Shown: positions 1-6,522, counted from the first letter of the stretch. The stretch: 7,412 nucleotides of DNA from Nocardia sp. (GCA_013361595.1 JABFXT010000420.1:1-7412), one strand, 5' to 3'. Notes: generated by a model from the letters alone, not told the origin. Numbers and translations are program-made.

Positions 1-45
1 GGGTCATGCTTGAGTTTCTGAGGCGTTAATCGTTTCAACAGGCAC

Positions 46-74
46 TTGTGTCCGGATTGTCGAACGTGCATAGT
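46..74 (+). promoter_or_regulatory. Weak candidate promoter upstream of the four-gene operon
   Basis: A TTGTGT hexamer at 46-51 (3 of 6 matches to TTGACA) and a CATAGT hexamer at 69-74 (4 of 6 matches to TATAAT) are separated by 17 bases. They lie about 50 bases before the first start codon, and transcription from them would begin near 80, just ahead of the palindrome at 95-111. The match is poor, as is common in actinobacteria, so this is only the best pair by eye and the true promoter may lie outside the window. Confidence 0.2.
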
Positions 75-94
75 GCAGGGGACCACATTCTTGC

Positions 95-111
95 GTTCCG
101 CCAAGCGGAAC
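95..111. promoter_or_regulatory. Perfect 17-bp palindrome, probable operator for the operon
   Basis: The sequence is GTTCCGC-CAA-GCGGAAC: two perfect 7-base arms around a 3-base centre, ending 15 bases before the GTG start at 127 and 5 bases before the ribosome binding site. Its position between a possible promoter and the first gene fits a repressor site for a dimeric helix-turn-helix regulator. TTCCG/CGGAA half-sites are reminiscent of operators of IclR-type regulators, but that assignment is inference. It could alternatively form a small RNA hairpin (7-bp stem, 3-base loop) in the leader. No regulator gene is in the window. Confidence 0.5.
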
Positions 112-116
112 ACGAT

Positions 117-122
117 AGGAGG
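117..122 (+). promoter_or_regulatory. Ribosome binding site that fixes the GTG start at 127
   Basis: AGGAGG sits 4 bases before GTG at 127, a near-perfect match to the anti-Shine-Dalgarno sequence. The reading frame stays open upstream to a TTG at 46, but the residues before 127 (beginning MCPDCRTC) do not resemble the family. The protein from 127 starts a few residues before the expected nucleotide-binding strand. This supports 127 over 46. Confidence 0.75.
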
Positions 123-126
123 AAGC

Positions 127-1494
127 GTGGACGGTCCGGATTTCGATCTCGTCGTCGCCGGTGCGGGCGGCGGCCTGGTCGCCGCACTGCGCGCCGCCGA
201 ACTCGGCGCGAACGTGCTCGTGATCGATGCCGACGAGCACTTCCAGCGCGGGAACAACACCTCGATGTGCACCGCGATGATCCCGGCCGCCGGTACCCGC
301 TGGCAGCAGGCCGCGGGCGTCCAGGACAGCCCGGACCGCTTCCTCGCCGATATCGAACGCAAAACCGGCGGCACCGCTGATACCCGAATCGCCCGCGCGC
401 TGGCCGAGGCGAGCGCCGCGCTGGTCACCTGGCTGGCCGACGCGCAGGAACTCGACCTGGAACTGGTCACCGACTTCCGCTACCCCGGCCACAGCGCCGA
501 CCGCTGCCACACCATCCCCGGACGGCACGGTTCCCGGCTGCTGCGCCACCTCGTCGACCGCGCCCGGGCCCACCCCCGGATCGAACTGATCGCCCCGATG
601 AGCCTGCGGGAAGTACTCACCACCGGCGGCCGGGTCACCGGGGTCGAGATCGCCACCCCCGACGGGAACACCGAACACCTGACCACACCCGCCGTCCTGC
701 TCGCGACCAACGGCTTCGGCGCCGACAGCGACCTGGTCCGCCGTTGGATCCCCGAGATCGCCGACGCCCACTATCACGGCGGTCAGTTCAGCCGTGGCGA
801 CGCGCTGCGGATCGGCCGCGGCCTGGGCGCCGATACCGGTTACCTGGACGCCTACCAGGGTCACGCGGCGCTCTCCGCACGGAGCCAGACCCTGCTCGGC
901 TGGGCCACCGTCGTCCACGGCGGCGTCATCGTGAACAGCGCGGGCCGCCGATTCGCGCCGGAGACCACGGGCTACTCGGAGTTCGCGGCCATCCTCGCCG
1001 CAGAGCCCGGCGGTATCGGCTGGGTCGTCATCGACGAGCACATCGAAGAGCTCTGCTCGGTATTCGACGATTTCCGCACGGTCGCCGCGAGCGGATCGCT
1101 GGTCCGCGCCACGACCGCCACCGAACTGGCGGAACGGATCGGCGTACCGGCCGCGGCACTGGACGACGAACTCGCCGCCGCCGCCCGGGCGGCGGCGGGC
1201 ACGGAACCGGACCGGCAGGGCCGGACCGACGACCGTCACGCCCTGGCCGCGCCCTATGTCGCCATCGCCGTCACCCCCGCGCTGTTCCACACACAGGGCG
1301 GCCTGGTCGTCGACGAACACGCGCGAGTGCTGACCGGCGGTACGCCGGTTCCCGGCCTCTACGCCTCGGGCGGCGCGGCCATCGGTATCTCCGGCCACGG
1401 CGCCGGGGGCTACCTCGCCGGCAACGGACTCATCACCGCGCTCGGGCTGGCCTATCTCGCCGCCGAACACGTGACCAGTCCGGTCGCCGTCTGA
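127..1494 (+). CDS. FAD-dependent oxidoreductase, fumarate reductase / 3-ketosteroid dehydrogenase superfamily
   Basis: A cytoplasmic flavoprotein of 455 residues, expected to add or remove hydrogens across a C=C bond next to an electron-withdrawing group. The N-terminal dinucleotide-binding fold is clear: a beta strand, GAGGGL at residues 12-17, and an acidic residue at the end of the second strand (VLVID, D34). RGNNTSMCTAMIPAAGT (41-57) matches the family's FAD/substrate-domain entry. The C-terminal half has FHTQGGLVVDEHARVL (387-402), GLYASGG (410-416) and HGAGGYLAGNGL (424-435), the typical FAD-closing block. Fumarate and succinate enzymes carry a substrate-binding Arg in this last motif (GxNRxxGN); here the aligned position is Tyr429, so a simple dicarboxylate substrate is unlikely. 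There is no heme domain or signal peptide. An alanine-rich stretch lies near 350-358. It is the first gene of the operon, 41 bases before the amidohydrolase. Family is secure; substrate is not known. Confidence 0.85.
   Translation: MDGPDFDLVVAGAGGGLVAALRAAELGANVLVIDADEHFQRGNNTSMCTAMIPAAGTRWQQAAGVQDSPDRFLADIERKTGGTADTRIARALAEASAALVTWLADAQELDLELVTDFRYPGHSADRCHTIPGRHGSRLLRHLVDRARAHPRIELIAPMSLREVLTTGGRVTGVEIATPDGNTEHLTTPAVLLATNGFGADSDLVRRWIPEIADAHYHGGQFSRGDALRIGRGLGADTGYLDAYQGHAALSARSQTLLGWATVVHGGVIVNSAGRRFAPETTGYSEFAAILAAEPGGIGWVVIDEHIEELCSVFDDFRTVAASGSLVRATTATELAERIGVPAAALDDELAAAARAAAGTEPDRQGRTDDRHALAAPYVAIAVTPALFHTQGGLVVDEHARVLTGGTPVPGLYASGGAAIGISGHGAGGYLAGNGLITALGLAYLAAEHVTSPVAV
1175..1198. 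repeat. 24-bp perfect GC palindrome inside the flavoprotein gene
   Basis: Two 12-base arms (CCGCCGCCGCCC and its reverse complement) meet with no spacer. The stretch encodes an alanine/arginine run (about residues 350-358, AAAARAAA). It arises from GCC and GCG alanine codons placed back to back, so it is most likely a by-product of coding in GC-rich DNA. Confidence 0.5.
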
Positions 1495-1509
1495 CCACAG
1501 ATTTTCACC

Positions 1510-1519
1510 TATCCGGATA
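1510..1519. repeat. 10-bp palindrome TATCCGGATA in the gap between genes 1 and 2
   Basis: A perfect 10-base palindrome lies in the 41-base spacer between the flavoprotein stop and the amidohydrolase start, 6 bases before the AGGAG ribosome site (1526-1530). With no spacer it cannot form a stable RNA hairpin. It might be a protein binding site, but it is short enough to occur by chance. Confidence 0.25.
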
Positions 1520-1535
1520 TTCGCCAGGAGAAGAA

Positions 1536-2996
1536 ATGACCTCGTACCTGATCAAGAACGGCACCGTGGTGCGTACCGACAGCTCGGCCCCCGAAGAGGG
1601 CGAGTCGGCCGACATCCTGATCGTCGACGGCAATATCGCCGCCAGCGGCGCTCATCTGGAGTCCGCGGATGCCGAGATCGTCGACGCCACCGGCAAGCTG
1701 GTCTTTCCCGGTGTGGTGGACGCCCACCAGCACTGGGGCATCTACAACCCCCTGGCCGAGGACACGCAGACCGAATCCCGCGCGAGCGCCCAGGGCGGCG
1801 TCACCACCGCGCTGACGTATATGCGTACCGGACAGTACTACCTGAACAAGGGCGGCTCCTACGCCGATTTCTTCCCGGAGGTCCTCGACGCCGCCGCGGG
1901 CCGCAGCTATATCGACTACGCGTTCCATCTGGCGCCGATGTCCAAGGAACATATCGGCGAGATCCCCGATCTGGCCTCGGATCAGGGCGTGACCTCGTTC
2001 AAGATCTTCATGTTCTACGGCAGCCACGGACTGCACGGGCGGTCCACCTCGCAGAGCGATTTCCTGATGATCCCGGAGGACGAGCGCTACGACATCGCGC
2101 ATTTCGAGTTCGTGATGCGGGGCGTCCAGAAGGCCCGTGAGCAGTTCCCCGAACTGGCCGAGCACATCTCGCTGTCGCTGCACTGCGAGACCGCCGAGAT
2201 CATGAGCGCCTACACCAAGATCGTCGAGCAGGAGGGGACGCTCAGCGGTCTCGCGGCCTACAGTGCCTCGCGCCCGCAGCATTCCGAGGGTCTGGCCGTG
2301 ACCATCGCGTCCTTCCTGGCCGACGAGACCGGACTGCCGAATATCAACCTGCTGCACCTGAGTTCGGCCAAGGCGCTCAAGGCCGCCATGAAGATGGCCG
2401 AGGCGTTCCCGCACGTGAACTTCCGCCGCGAGGTCACCATCGGGCACCTGCTCACCGATATCGACAACGCGAACGGCCTGGGCGCCAAGGTGAACCCCCC
2501 GATCCGTCCCCGCGAGGACGTCGAGGCGCTGTGGGAGCACCTGCTCGCCGGGAATATCGACTGGGTCGTCTCCGACCACGCCTGCTGCAAGGACGAGGTG
2601 AAGTTCGGCGAGGACCGCGACGATGTGTTCGCCGCCAAGTCCGGTTTCGGCGGTACCGAATACCTGCTGCCCGGGCTGGTGACCGAGGGCCGTAAGCGCG
2701 GTCTGTCGCTGCGCCGTATCGCCCAGCTCATCGCCTCGAATCCGGCCGACCGCTACGGCCTGCCCGGTAAGGGCCGCCTCGCCGAAGGTGTCGACGCCGA
2801 TATCGCGATCGTCGACCCGAACCGCACCTGGACCGTGCGCGCCGCGGATTCCGAATCCACTCAGGAGTACACGCCGTTCGAGGGCTTCGAGCTGACCGCC
2901 GCGGTCACCGACACCTTCGTACGCGGTAACCGGGTGCTGGCCGACGGTGTGGTCACCGGTGAGCCCGCGGGCCGCTACATCTCGCGCCCGTACTGA
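1536..2996 (+). CDS. Cyclic amidohydrolase, hydantoinase/dihydropyrimidinase/allantoinase family
   Basis: A 486-residue cytoplasmic enzyme expected to hydrolyse a cyclic amide, imide or ureide ring using two divalent metals. All metal-site residues of the family are visible: DAHQH (D62, H64, H66), the lysine that becomes carboxylated in SFKIFMFY (K156), HCET (H216), LLHLSS (H274) and SDHA (D347). Tyr161, five residues after the lysine, matches the substrate-binding tyrosine of dihydropyrimidinases. VNPPIRP (319-325) and YTPFEG (445-450) are further family signatures. Length is typical (about 450-490). Deviations are VTIGHLL (300-306) where D-hydantoinases usually have CPHYL, and DHACC (347-351) where DHAP is usual, suggesting a distinct subfamily. 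Start: ATG at 1536 with AGGAG 5 bases upstream. The next gene follows after 11 bases. Hydantoin, dihydropyrimidine, allantoin, cyclic imide or a lactam are all possible substrates; dihydroorotate is less likely because no pyrimidine genes are near. Confidence 0.88.
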   Translation: MTSYLIKNGTVVRTDSSAPEEGESADILIVDGNIAASGAHLESADAEIVDATGKLVFPGVVDAHQHWGIYNPLAEDTQTESRASAQGGVTTALTYMRTGQYYLNKGGSYADFFPEVLDAAAGRSYIDYAFHLAPMSKEHIGEIPDLASDQGVTSFKIFMFYGSHGLHGRSTSQSDFLMIPEDERYDIAHFEFVMRGVQKAREQFPELAEHISLSLHCETAEIMSAYTKIVEQEGTLSGLAAYSASRPQHSEGLAVTIASFLADETGLPNINLLHLSSAKALKAAMKMAEAFPHVNFRREVTIGHLLTDIDNANGLGAKVNPPIRPREDVEALWEHLLAGNIDWVVSDHACCKDEVKFGEDRDDVFAAKSGFGGTEYLLPGLVTEGRKRGLSLRRIAQLIASNPADRYGLPGKGRLAEGVDADIAIVDPNRTWTVRAADSESTQEYTPFEGFELTAAVTDTFVRGNRVLADGVVTGEPAGRYISRPY

Positions 2997-3000
2997 GGAG
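2995..3000 (+). promoter_or_regulatory. Ribosome binding site overlapping the amidohydrolase stop; sets the TTG start at 3008
   Basis: GAGGAG at 2995-3000 shares its first two bases with the TGA stop (2994-2996) and lies 7 bases before TTG at 3008. No ATG or GTG in frame is better placed, and the next residues reach the family's first conserved motif at the expected distance. The overlap suggests translational coupling of the two genes. Confidence 0.75.
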
Positions 3001-3007
3001 TCTGTAG

Positions 3008-4216
3008 TTGAACGACGAGAAGCAGCCGACCGGACCGCTACGGGGGCTCAAGGTCCTCGATGCCTCCACCATCCTGGCCGGGCCGTTGACCGCGCAGATC
3101 CTGGGCGATTTCGGCGCCGAGGTCATCAAGATCGAACACCCGCAGAAACCGGACGGGATGCGCGGCCACGGTCTGGACAAGGACGGCGTACCGCTGTGGT
3201 GGAAGATGGTCGCCCGGAACAAGCAGACCGTCACCCTGAACCTGAGCCTCCCCGACGGCCAGCAGATCTTCCGGGATCTGGCCGCCGAAGCGGATGTGGT
3301 GATCGAGAACTTCCGGCCGGGGACCTTCGAACGCTGGGGACTGTCCTACGCGGAGCTGTCCGCCCGGAATCCGGGCCTGATCATGTTGCGCGTCACCGGT
3401 TTCGGGCAGCACGGCCCCTATGCCAAACGCCCCGCGTTCGGCACGCTCGTCGAATCGATGAGCGGGTTCGCGCACCTGACCGGGCAGCCCGACGGGCCGC
3501 CGACGCTGCCCGCATTCGGGCTCGCCGACTCCATCGCCGGTGTCGCCGGTTCCTCGGCGGTCTCGATGGCGCTGTTCGAACGCGAACGCAACGGCGGTAC
3601 CGGGCAGGAGGTCGATCTCGACCTGCTCACCCCGATCATGACCGCGGTCGGCCCCGGGGTGATCTACGCCGACCAACTCGGTATCGACCAGGAGCGGACG
3701 GGTAACCGATCGCAGAACAACGCTCCGCGAAACCTGTACCGCACCAAGGACGACCACTGGGTCGCGATCTCCACCAGCGCTCAGGCCATCGCCGAACGAG
3801 TGCTGCGGCTGGTCGGGCATCCCGAGGTGATCGACGAGCCGTGGTTCGCGACCGGGCGCACCCGCGCCGAGCACGCGGACCTGCTCGACACATACGTCGG
3901 CGACTGGATCGCCGAACGAACTCGTGACGAGGTCACGAGTGTTTTCGAAGAAGCCGGCGCGGCCGTCGCACCGGTCTACCGTCCGAGCGACCTGCTCACC
4001 GATCCGCAGGTCGTCGCCACCGACATGGTCACCACCGTAGAGGACAGCGAGCTCGGCCCCATGCGCATGCAGAACGTCATGTGGCGCATGACCAGATCGC
4101 CCGTGGCGATCCGGCACAAAGGGCGACCGGCCGGTGCCGACACCGACAAGGTCCTCACCCACCTCGGGCGCAGTCCCGAGGCCATCGACGACCTGCGGGC
4201 ACGCGGGGTCATCTGA
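3008..4216 (+). CDS. Family III CoA-transferase (CaiB/BaiF type)
   Basis: A 402-residue cytoplasmic enzyme predicted to move CoA from an acyl-CoA donor to a carboxylic acid, normally as an interlocked dimer. The family pattern runs through the whole protein: LRGLKVLDAS..LAGPLTAQILGDFGAEVIKIE (11-43), NKQTVTLNL (71-79), ADVVIENFRPGTFERWGLSY (95-114), LRVTGFGQHGPYAKRPAFG (127-145) and FGLADSIAG (170-178), in which Asp174 is the expected nucleophile that carries CoA through mixed anhydride and thioester intermediates. The C-terminal half has NLYRTKDDHWVAIS and the substrate-side region AGAAVAPVYRPSDLLTDPQVVATDMV. Length is normal (about 400). It starts at TTG 3008 with a strong ribosome site and is tightly linked to the amidohydrolase (11 bases). 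The permease follows 30 bases downstream. The acid and CoA donor are not known; a carboxylate released by the neighbouring ring-opening enzyme is an attractive but unproven acceptor. Confidence 0.9.
   Translation: MNDEKQPTGPLRGLKVLDASTILAGPLTAQILGDFGAEVIKIEHPQKPDGMRGHGLDKDGVPLWWKMVARNKQTVTLNLSLPDGQQIFRDLAAEADVVIENFRPGTFERWGLSYAELSARNPGLIMLRVTGFGQHGPYAKRPAFGTLVESMSGFAHLTGQPDGPPTLPAFGLADSIAGVAGSSAVSMALFERERNGGTGQEVDLDLLTPIMTAVGPGVIYADQLGIDQERTGNRSQNNAPRNLYRTKDDHWVAISTSAQAIAERVLRLVGHPEVIDEPWFATGRTRAEHADLLDTYVGDWIAERTRDEVTSVFEEAGAAVAPVYRPSDLLTDPQVVATDMVTTVEDSELGPMRMQNVMWRMTRSPVAIRHKGRPAGADTDKVLTHLGRSPEAIDDLRARGVI
3920..3940. repeat. Perfect inverted repeat within the CoA-transferase gene
   Basis: ACTCGTGAC at 3920-3928 and GTCACGAGT at 3932-3940 are perfect reverse complements around a 3-base GAG centre. 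It is inside the coding sequence (residues TRDEVTS). It could form a hairpin or bind a dimeric protein, but one arm pair of this length is about what chance allows in 7.4 kb. Confidence 0.35.
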
Positions 4217-4246
4217 CCCGCGGCAGCTTTATCCGAGGAGTTCGCA

Positions 4247-5548
4247 ATGAAATCGCGTTGGTGGACAATCACCATAATTTTGGGCCTGGTGGTGGTGAAT
4301 TATGTCGATCGCAGCGCCATCTCGTTCGCAGCCAGTCATCTGCGGGACGAGTTCGGTATCACGACCGGCCAGTACGGCGTCATCAGTTCCGCATTCTCGA
4401 TCGGCTATATGCTGTTCGCCCTGCTCTCGGGGCCGCTGGTCGATCGGTTCGGATCGCGCCGCGTCCTCATCGCGGGGATGTTCGTCTGGGCCGCGGCCAC
4501 CGCGCTGACCCCGTTCGCGGGCGGGTTCATCGGGCTCATCCTGTTGCGGATCATCCTCGGAGCCGGCGAAGCGCCCTGCTTCCCGGCCGCGACCCGCATC
4601 GCCAGCCGGTGGTTGCCGGTACAGGAACGCGGTAAGGCGCTCGCCCTCATCGGCGGCGTCGCGGTCTCCGGCAGCCTGCTGATCGGCGGCCCGATCCTCA
4701 CCCAGCTGATCGAGCTGGTCAGCTGGAAGGGCATGTTCTTCGTACTCGCGGCCGCGGGAATCGTCTGGGTGCTCGTGGCGTACCCGTTCCTGAAGAACTC
4801 CCCGAGCGAAGCGTCCTTCGTCTCGAAGGAAGAACTGGCCTACATCAAGGCGGGCCAGGCCGACGGCGAGGACAGTGGTCACGAGTCGAAGGTCGACTGG
4901 GGCGAGATCCTGCGCAACCGCAACCTGTGGCTCGTCGGACTCGGCTACTTCGCCTGGGGATTCATGTTCTGGGCGTTCATGTACTGGCTCCCCCAGTACC
5001 TGGAACACGAATTCGGGCTCTCCATCAAGGAGGTCGGCGGCTTCTCGGTGGCACCGTGGGCGGCCGGTGTGGTCGGCGCGCTCGCCGGCGGCATCCTGGT
5101 GGACCGCGTGTACAAACGCACCGAGAGCATCCGGTCGCGATTCCTCATCATCGGCGTGGCACTGCTGCTCGCCGGTGCCTCGATCGCCCCGATCCTGTTC
5201 TTCCCGGGCAACCTCACCGTCGCCCTGATCTGTATCTCCGCCGGTGTCGGTTTCGGCTTCATCACCGGCGGGATCTGGTGGGTGGCCTCGATCGACGCCG
5301 CACCGACCCAGCCCGGTACGGCAGCCGGTTTCGCCGACGCGTGCTTCGCCCTCTCCGGGATCGTGGCCCCGTCGGTCATGGGTTACATCGTCTCCGAGAC
5401 CGGCACCTACGACGGCGGCTTCATCGTCATGACGGTGCTGTGCCTGATCGGCGCGGCGGCGATGCTGTTCTTCACCAAGGAACCGGAACGACCGGCACCG
5501 CGGGTGCGCCCGGGTGAACCGGAGGGTGAGCTCACCACCACGAGCTGA
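4247..5548 (+). CDS. MFS permease, anion:cation symporter type
   Basis: A 433-residue inner-membrane transporter with the usual 12 hydrophobic segments, likely importing an organic anion with protons. Segment 1 is followed by NYVDRSAISFAASHLRDEFG (18-37), the signature opening of the anion:cation symporter group (hexuronate, tartrate, phthalate and similar acids). The loop motif A is GPLVDRFGSRR (62-72), and RIILGAGEAPCFPA (101-114) is the group's segment 4 motif. A charged central loop (about 183-225, SPSEASFVSKEELAYIKAGQ onward) separates the two halves. GGILVDRVYKR (281-291) is the degenerate second motif A. The C-terminal tail from about 411 is charged and cytoplasmic. ATG at 4247 has GAGGAG 6 bases upstream. 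Lying last in the operon, 30 bases after the CoA-transferase, it most likely imports the pathway substrate; export is less likely for this group. Confidence 0.88.
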   Translation: MKSRWWTITIILGLVVVNYVDRSAISFAASHLRDEFGITTGQYGVISSAFSIGYMLFALLSGPLVDRFGSRRVLIAGMFVWAAATALTPFAGGFIGLILLRIILGAGEAPCFPAATRIASRWLPVQERGKALALIGGVAVSGSLLIGGPILTQLIELVSWKGMFFVLAAAGIVWVLVAYPFLKNSPSEASFVSKEELAYIKAGQADGEDSGHESKVDWGEILRNRNLWLVGLGYFAWGFMFWAFMYWLPQYLEHEFGLSIKEVGGFSVAPWAAGVVGALAGGILVDRVYKRTESIRSRFLIIGVALLLAGASIAPILFFPGNLTVALICISAGVGFGFITGGIWWVASIDAAPTQPGTAAGFADACFALSGIVAPSVMGYIVSETGTYDGGFIVMTVLCLIGAAAMLFFTKEPERPAPRVRPGEPEGELTTTS

Positions 5549-5572
5549 TACTCGCCGGAGCAGTCCGCGCCG

Positions 5573-5613
5573 AACGCACCGGGTGACCCGATGAGGGGGT
5601 TACACGGTGCGTT
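5573..5613. terminator. Bidirectional hairpin terminator between convergent genes
   Basis: AACGCACCG (5573-5581) pairs perfectly with CGGTGCGTT (5605-5613). After a single mismatch (5582/5604) the stem continues for seven more pairs, 5583-5589 with 5597-5603, including one G-U in the plus-strand RNA, and closes on a 7-base loop. It sits 24 bases after the permease stop and 47 bases before (on the plus map) the stop of the converging dehalogenase gene. A long stem without a strong T-tract is common for actinobacterial terminators. It can form in both transcripts, with G-U becoming C-A on the other strand. Confidence 0.65.
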
Positions 5614-5660
5614 TCGCGTTCACCGGCCGCCGCGGCGCTCGGGATCAGCGGACGCTGGAG

Positions 5661-6521
5661 CTAGCGCAGCCCGTGCCGGTCCACCCAGCCGGAAACGGCG
5701 GCGGCGATCTCGCGGGGGCGGTCCTCCGGCGTGTGGTGCCCGGCCACGAGGTCGTAGCGCTGAACTCGAAGCGCGGCGATATTGTCCACGCACCAGGTCA
5801 GCAGGGCCGGACCCATCATGGCCCCGGGCCCGGGCGCGAATTCGACGAGTAGTTTCGGTACATCCGCGCTCTTCGCCAGCCACCTGCCGTAATCCTCGAC
5901 GCGAGAAACGATTTCGGCGGGCTCGCCGCCCAGCGGCATAGCGCGCGGCCATTGCAGCAGCGGGCGCCGGCTTTCCTTCGTCGGGTACGGCCGTAGATAT
6001 TCCGCCAGATCGGCCGGCGCCAAGGTGCCCGCGACAGTTCCGGGCAGCCCTTCGGTGATCATGAGATTGTGGTCGAGGATCATCGACTCCCCCACTCCGG
6101 CTGTTTTGAGGGCACGGAACAGATCCCGCCCGCCCGCGGGAAACTCCGCCCAGGTCATCGGTTTGACAATGGTCTCGGTGAAGGCGATACCACGGACCCG
6201 GCCGGGATGACGGGTGGCGAAGTCGAACGCCAGCGCGCCGCCCCAGTCGTGACCGACCAGGACCATTCCGTCGAGACCGAGCGCGTCGAACCAGGCGTCC
6301 AGATACCGGGCGTGATCATCGAAGGTGTAGGCGATATCGGGTTTCCCGGACGCACCCATGCCGATGAGGTCGGGGGCGAGCAGGCGGCCCGGCCCGACGG
6401 CCGGGAGGACATTGCGCCAGAGATACGACGAGGTGGGGTTGCCGTGCAGGAAGACGATCGGGGCACCGGATCCGCGCTCACGGTGGAACATCGTCGAATC
6501 CAGAACAGGGGTGAAGGGCAC
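5661..6521 (-). CDS. Haloalkane dehalogenase-like alpha/beta hydrolase
   Basis: A 286-residue alpha/beta hydrolase predicted to cleave carbon-halogen bonds hydrolytically, releasing halide, an alcohol and a proton. The full active site of the DhaA/LinB-type (HLD-II) enzymes is visible: FLHGNPTSSYLWRN (24-37) with halide-binding Asn28; nucleophile elbow VGHDWGG (89-95) with Asp92 and halide-binding Trp93; catalytic acid Glu116 in AFTETIVKP; and catalytic His262 in AGHHTPED (260-267). APDLIGMGASGKPD (49-62) and YTFDDHARYLDAWFDALGL (65-83) are further strong matches. The helical cap lies roughly at 120-215. No signal peptide is seen. The GTG start at 6521 has GGAG 7 bases upstream and gives the length normal for the family (about 290); the frame stays open far upstream but those residues are not family-like. 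Family call is strong; the natural substrate is unknown, and a role as esterase or luciferase-like relative is less likely given Asp92. Confidence 0.87.
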   Translation of the reverse strand: MPFTPVLDSTMFHRERGSGAPIVFLHGNPTSSYLWRNVLPAVGPGRLLAPDLIGMGASGKPDIAYTFDDHARYLDAWFDALGLDGMVLVGHDWGGALAFDFATRHPGRVRGIAFTETIVKPMTWAEFPAGGRDLFRALKTAGVGESMILDHNLMITEGLPGTVAGTLAPADLAEYLRPYPTKESRRPLLQWPRAMPLGGEPAEIVSRVEDYGRWLAKSADVPKLLVEFAPGPGAMMGPALLTWCVDNIAALRVQRYDLVAGHHTPEDRPREIAAAVSGWVDRHGLR

Positions 6522-6522
6522 A

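Noticed and set aside
6..29. Seven-codon open frame (ATG to TAA) at the left edge
   Set aside because: No ribosome site can be judged at the window edge. It may be the tail of an upstream gene or nothing, and there is not enough sequence to decide.
57..67. TTGTCGAACGT, resembling the FadR-type GntR pattern TNGTNNNACNA
   Set aside because: The last position mismatches and so short a pattern occurs often. The palindrome at 95-111 is a much better operator candidate.
1175..1198. 24-bp GC palindrome as a possible functional hairpin
   Set aside because: It is explained by consecutive GCC/GCG alanine codons within the flavoprotein, and nothing else nearby suggests a structural RNA role.
4..1470. 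A 488-codon open frame on the minus strand opposite the flavoprotein gene
   Set aside because: The translation is low-complexity Gly/Ala/Arg/Asp with no recognisable motif, while the plus strand encodes a clear family. Long antisense frames are expected in high-GC DNA.
744..1535. Upstream extension of the amidohydrolase frame back to 744
   Set aside because: The extension is Arg/Pro/Gly-rich shadow sequence lying inside the flavoprotein gene. The ATG at 1536 with AGGAG is the evident start.
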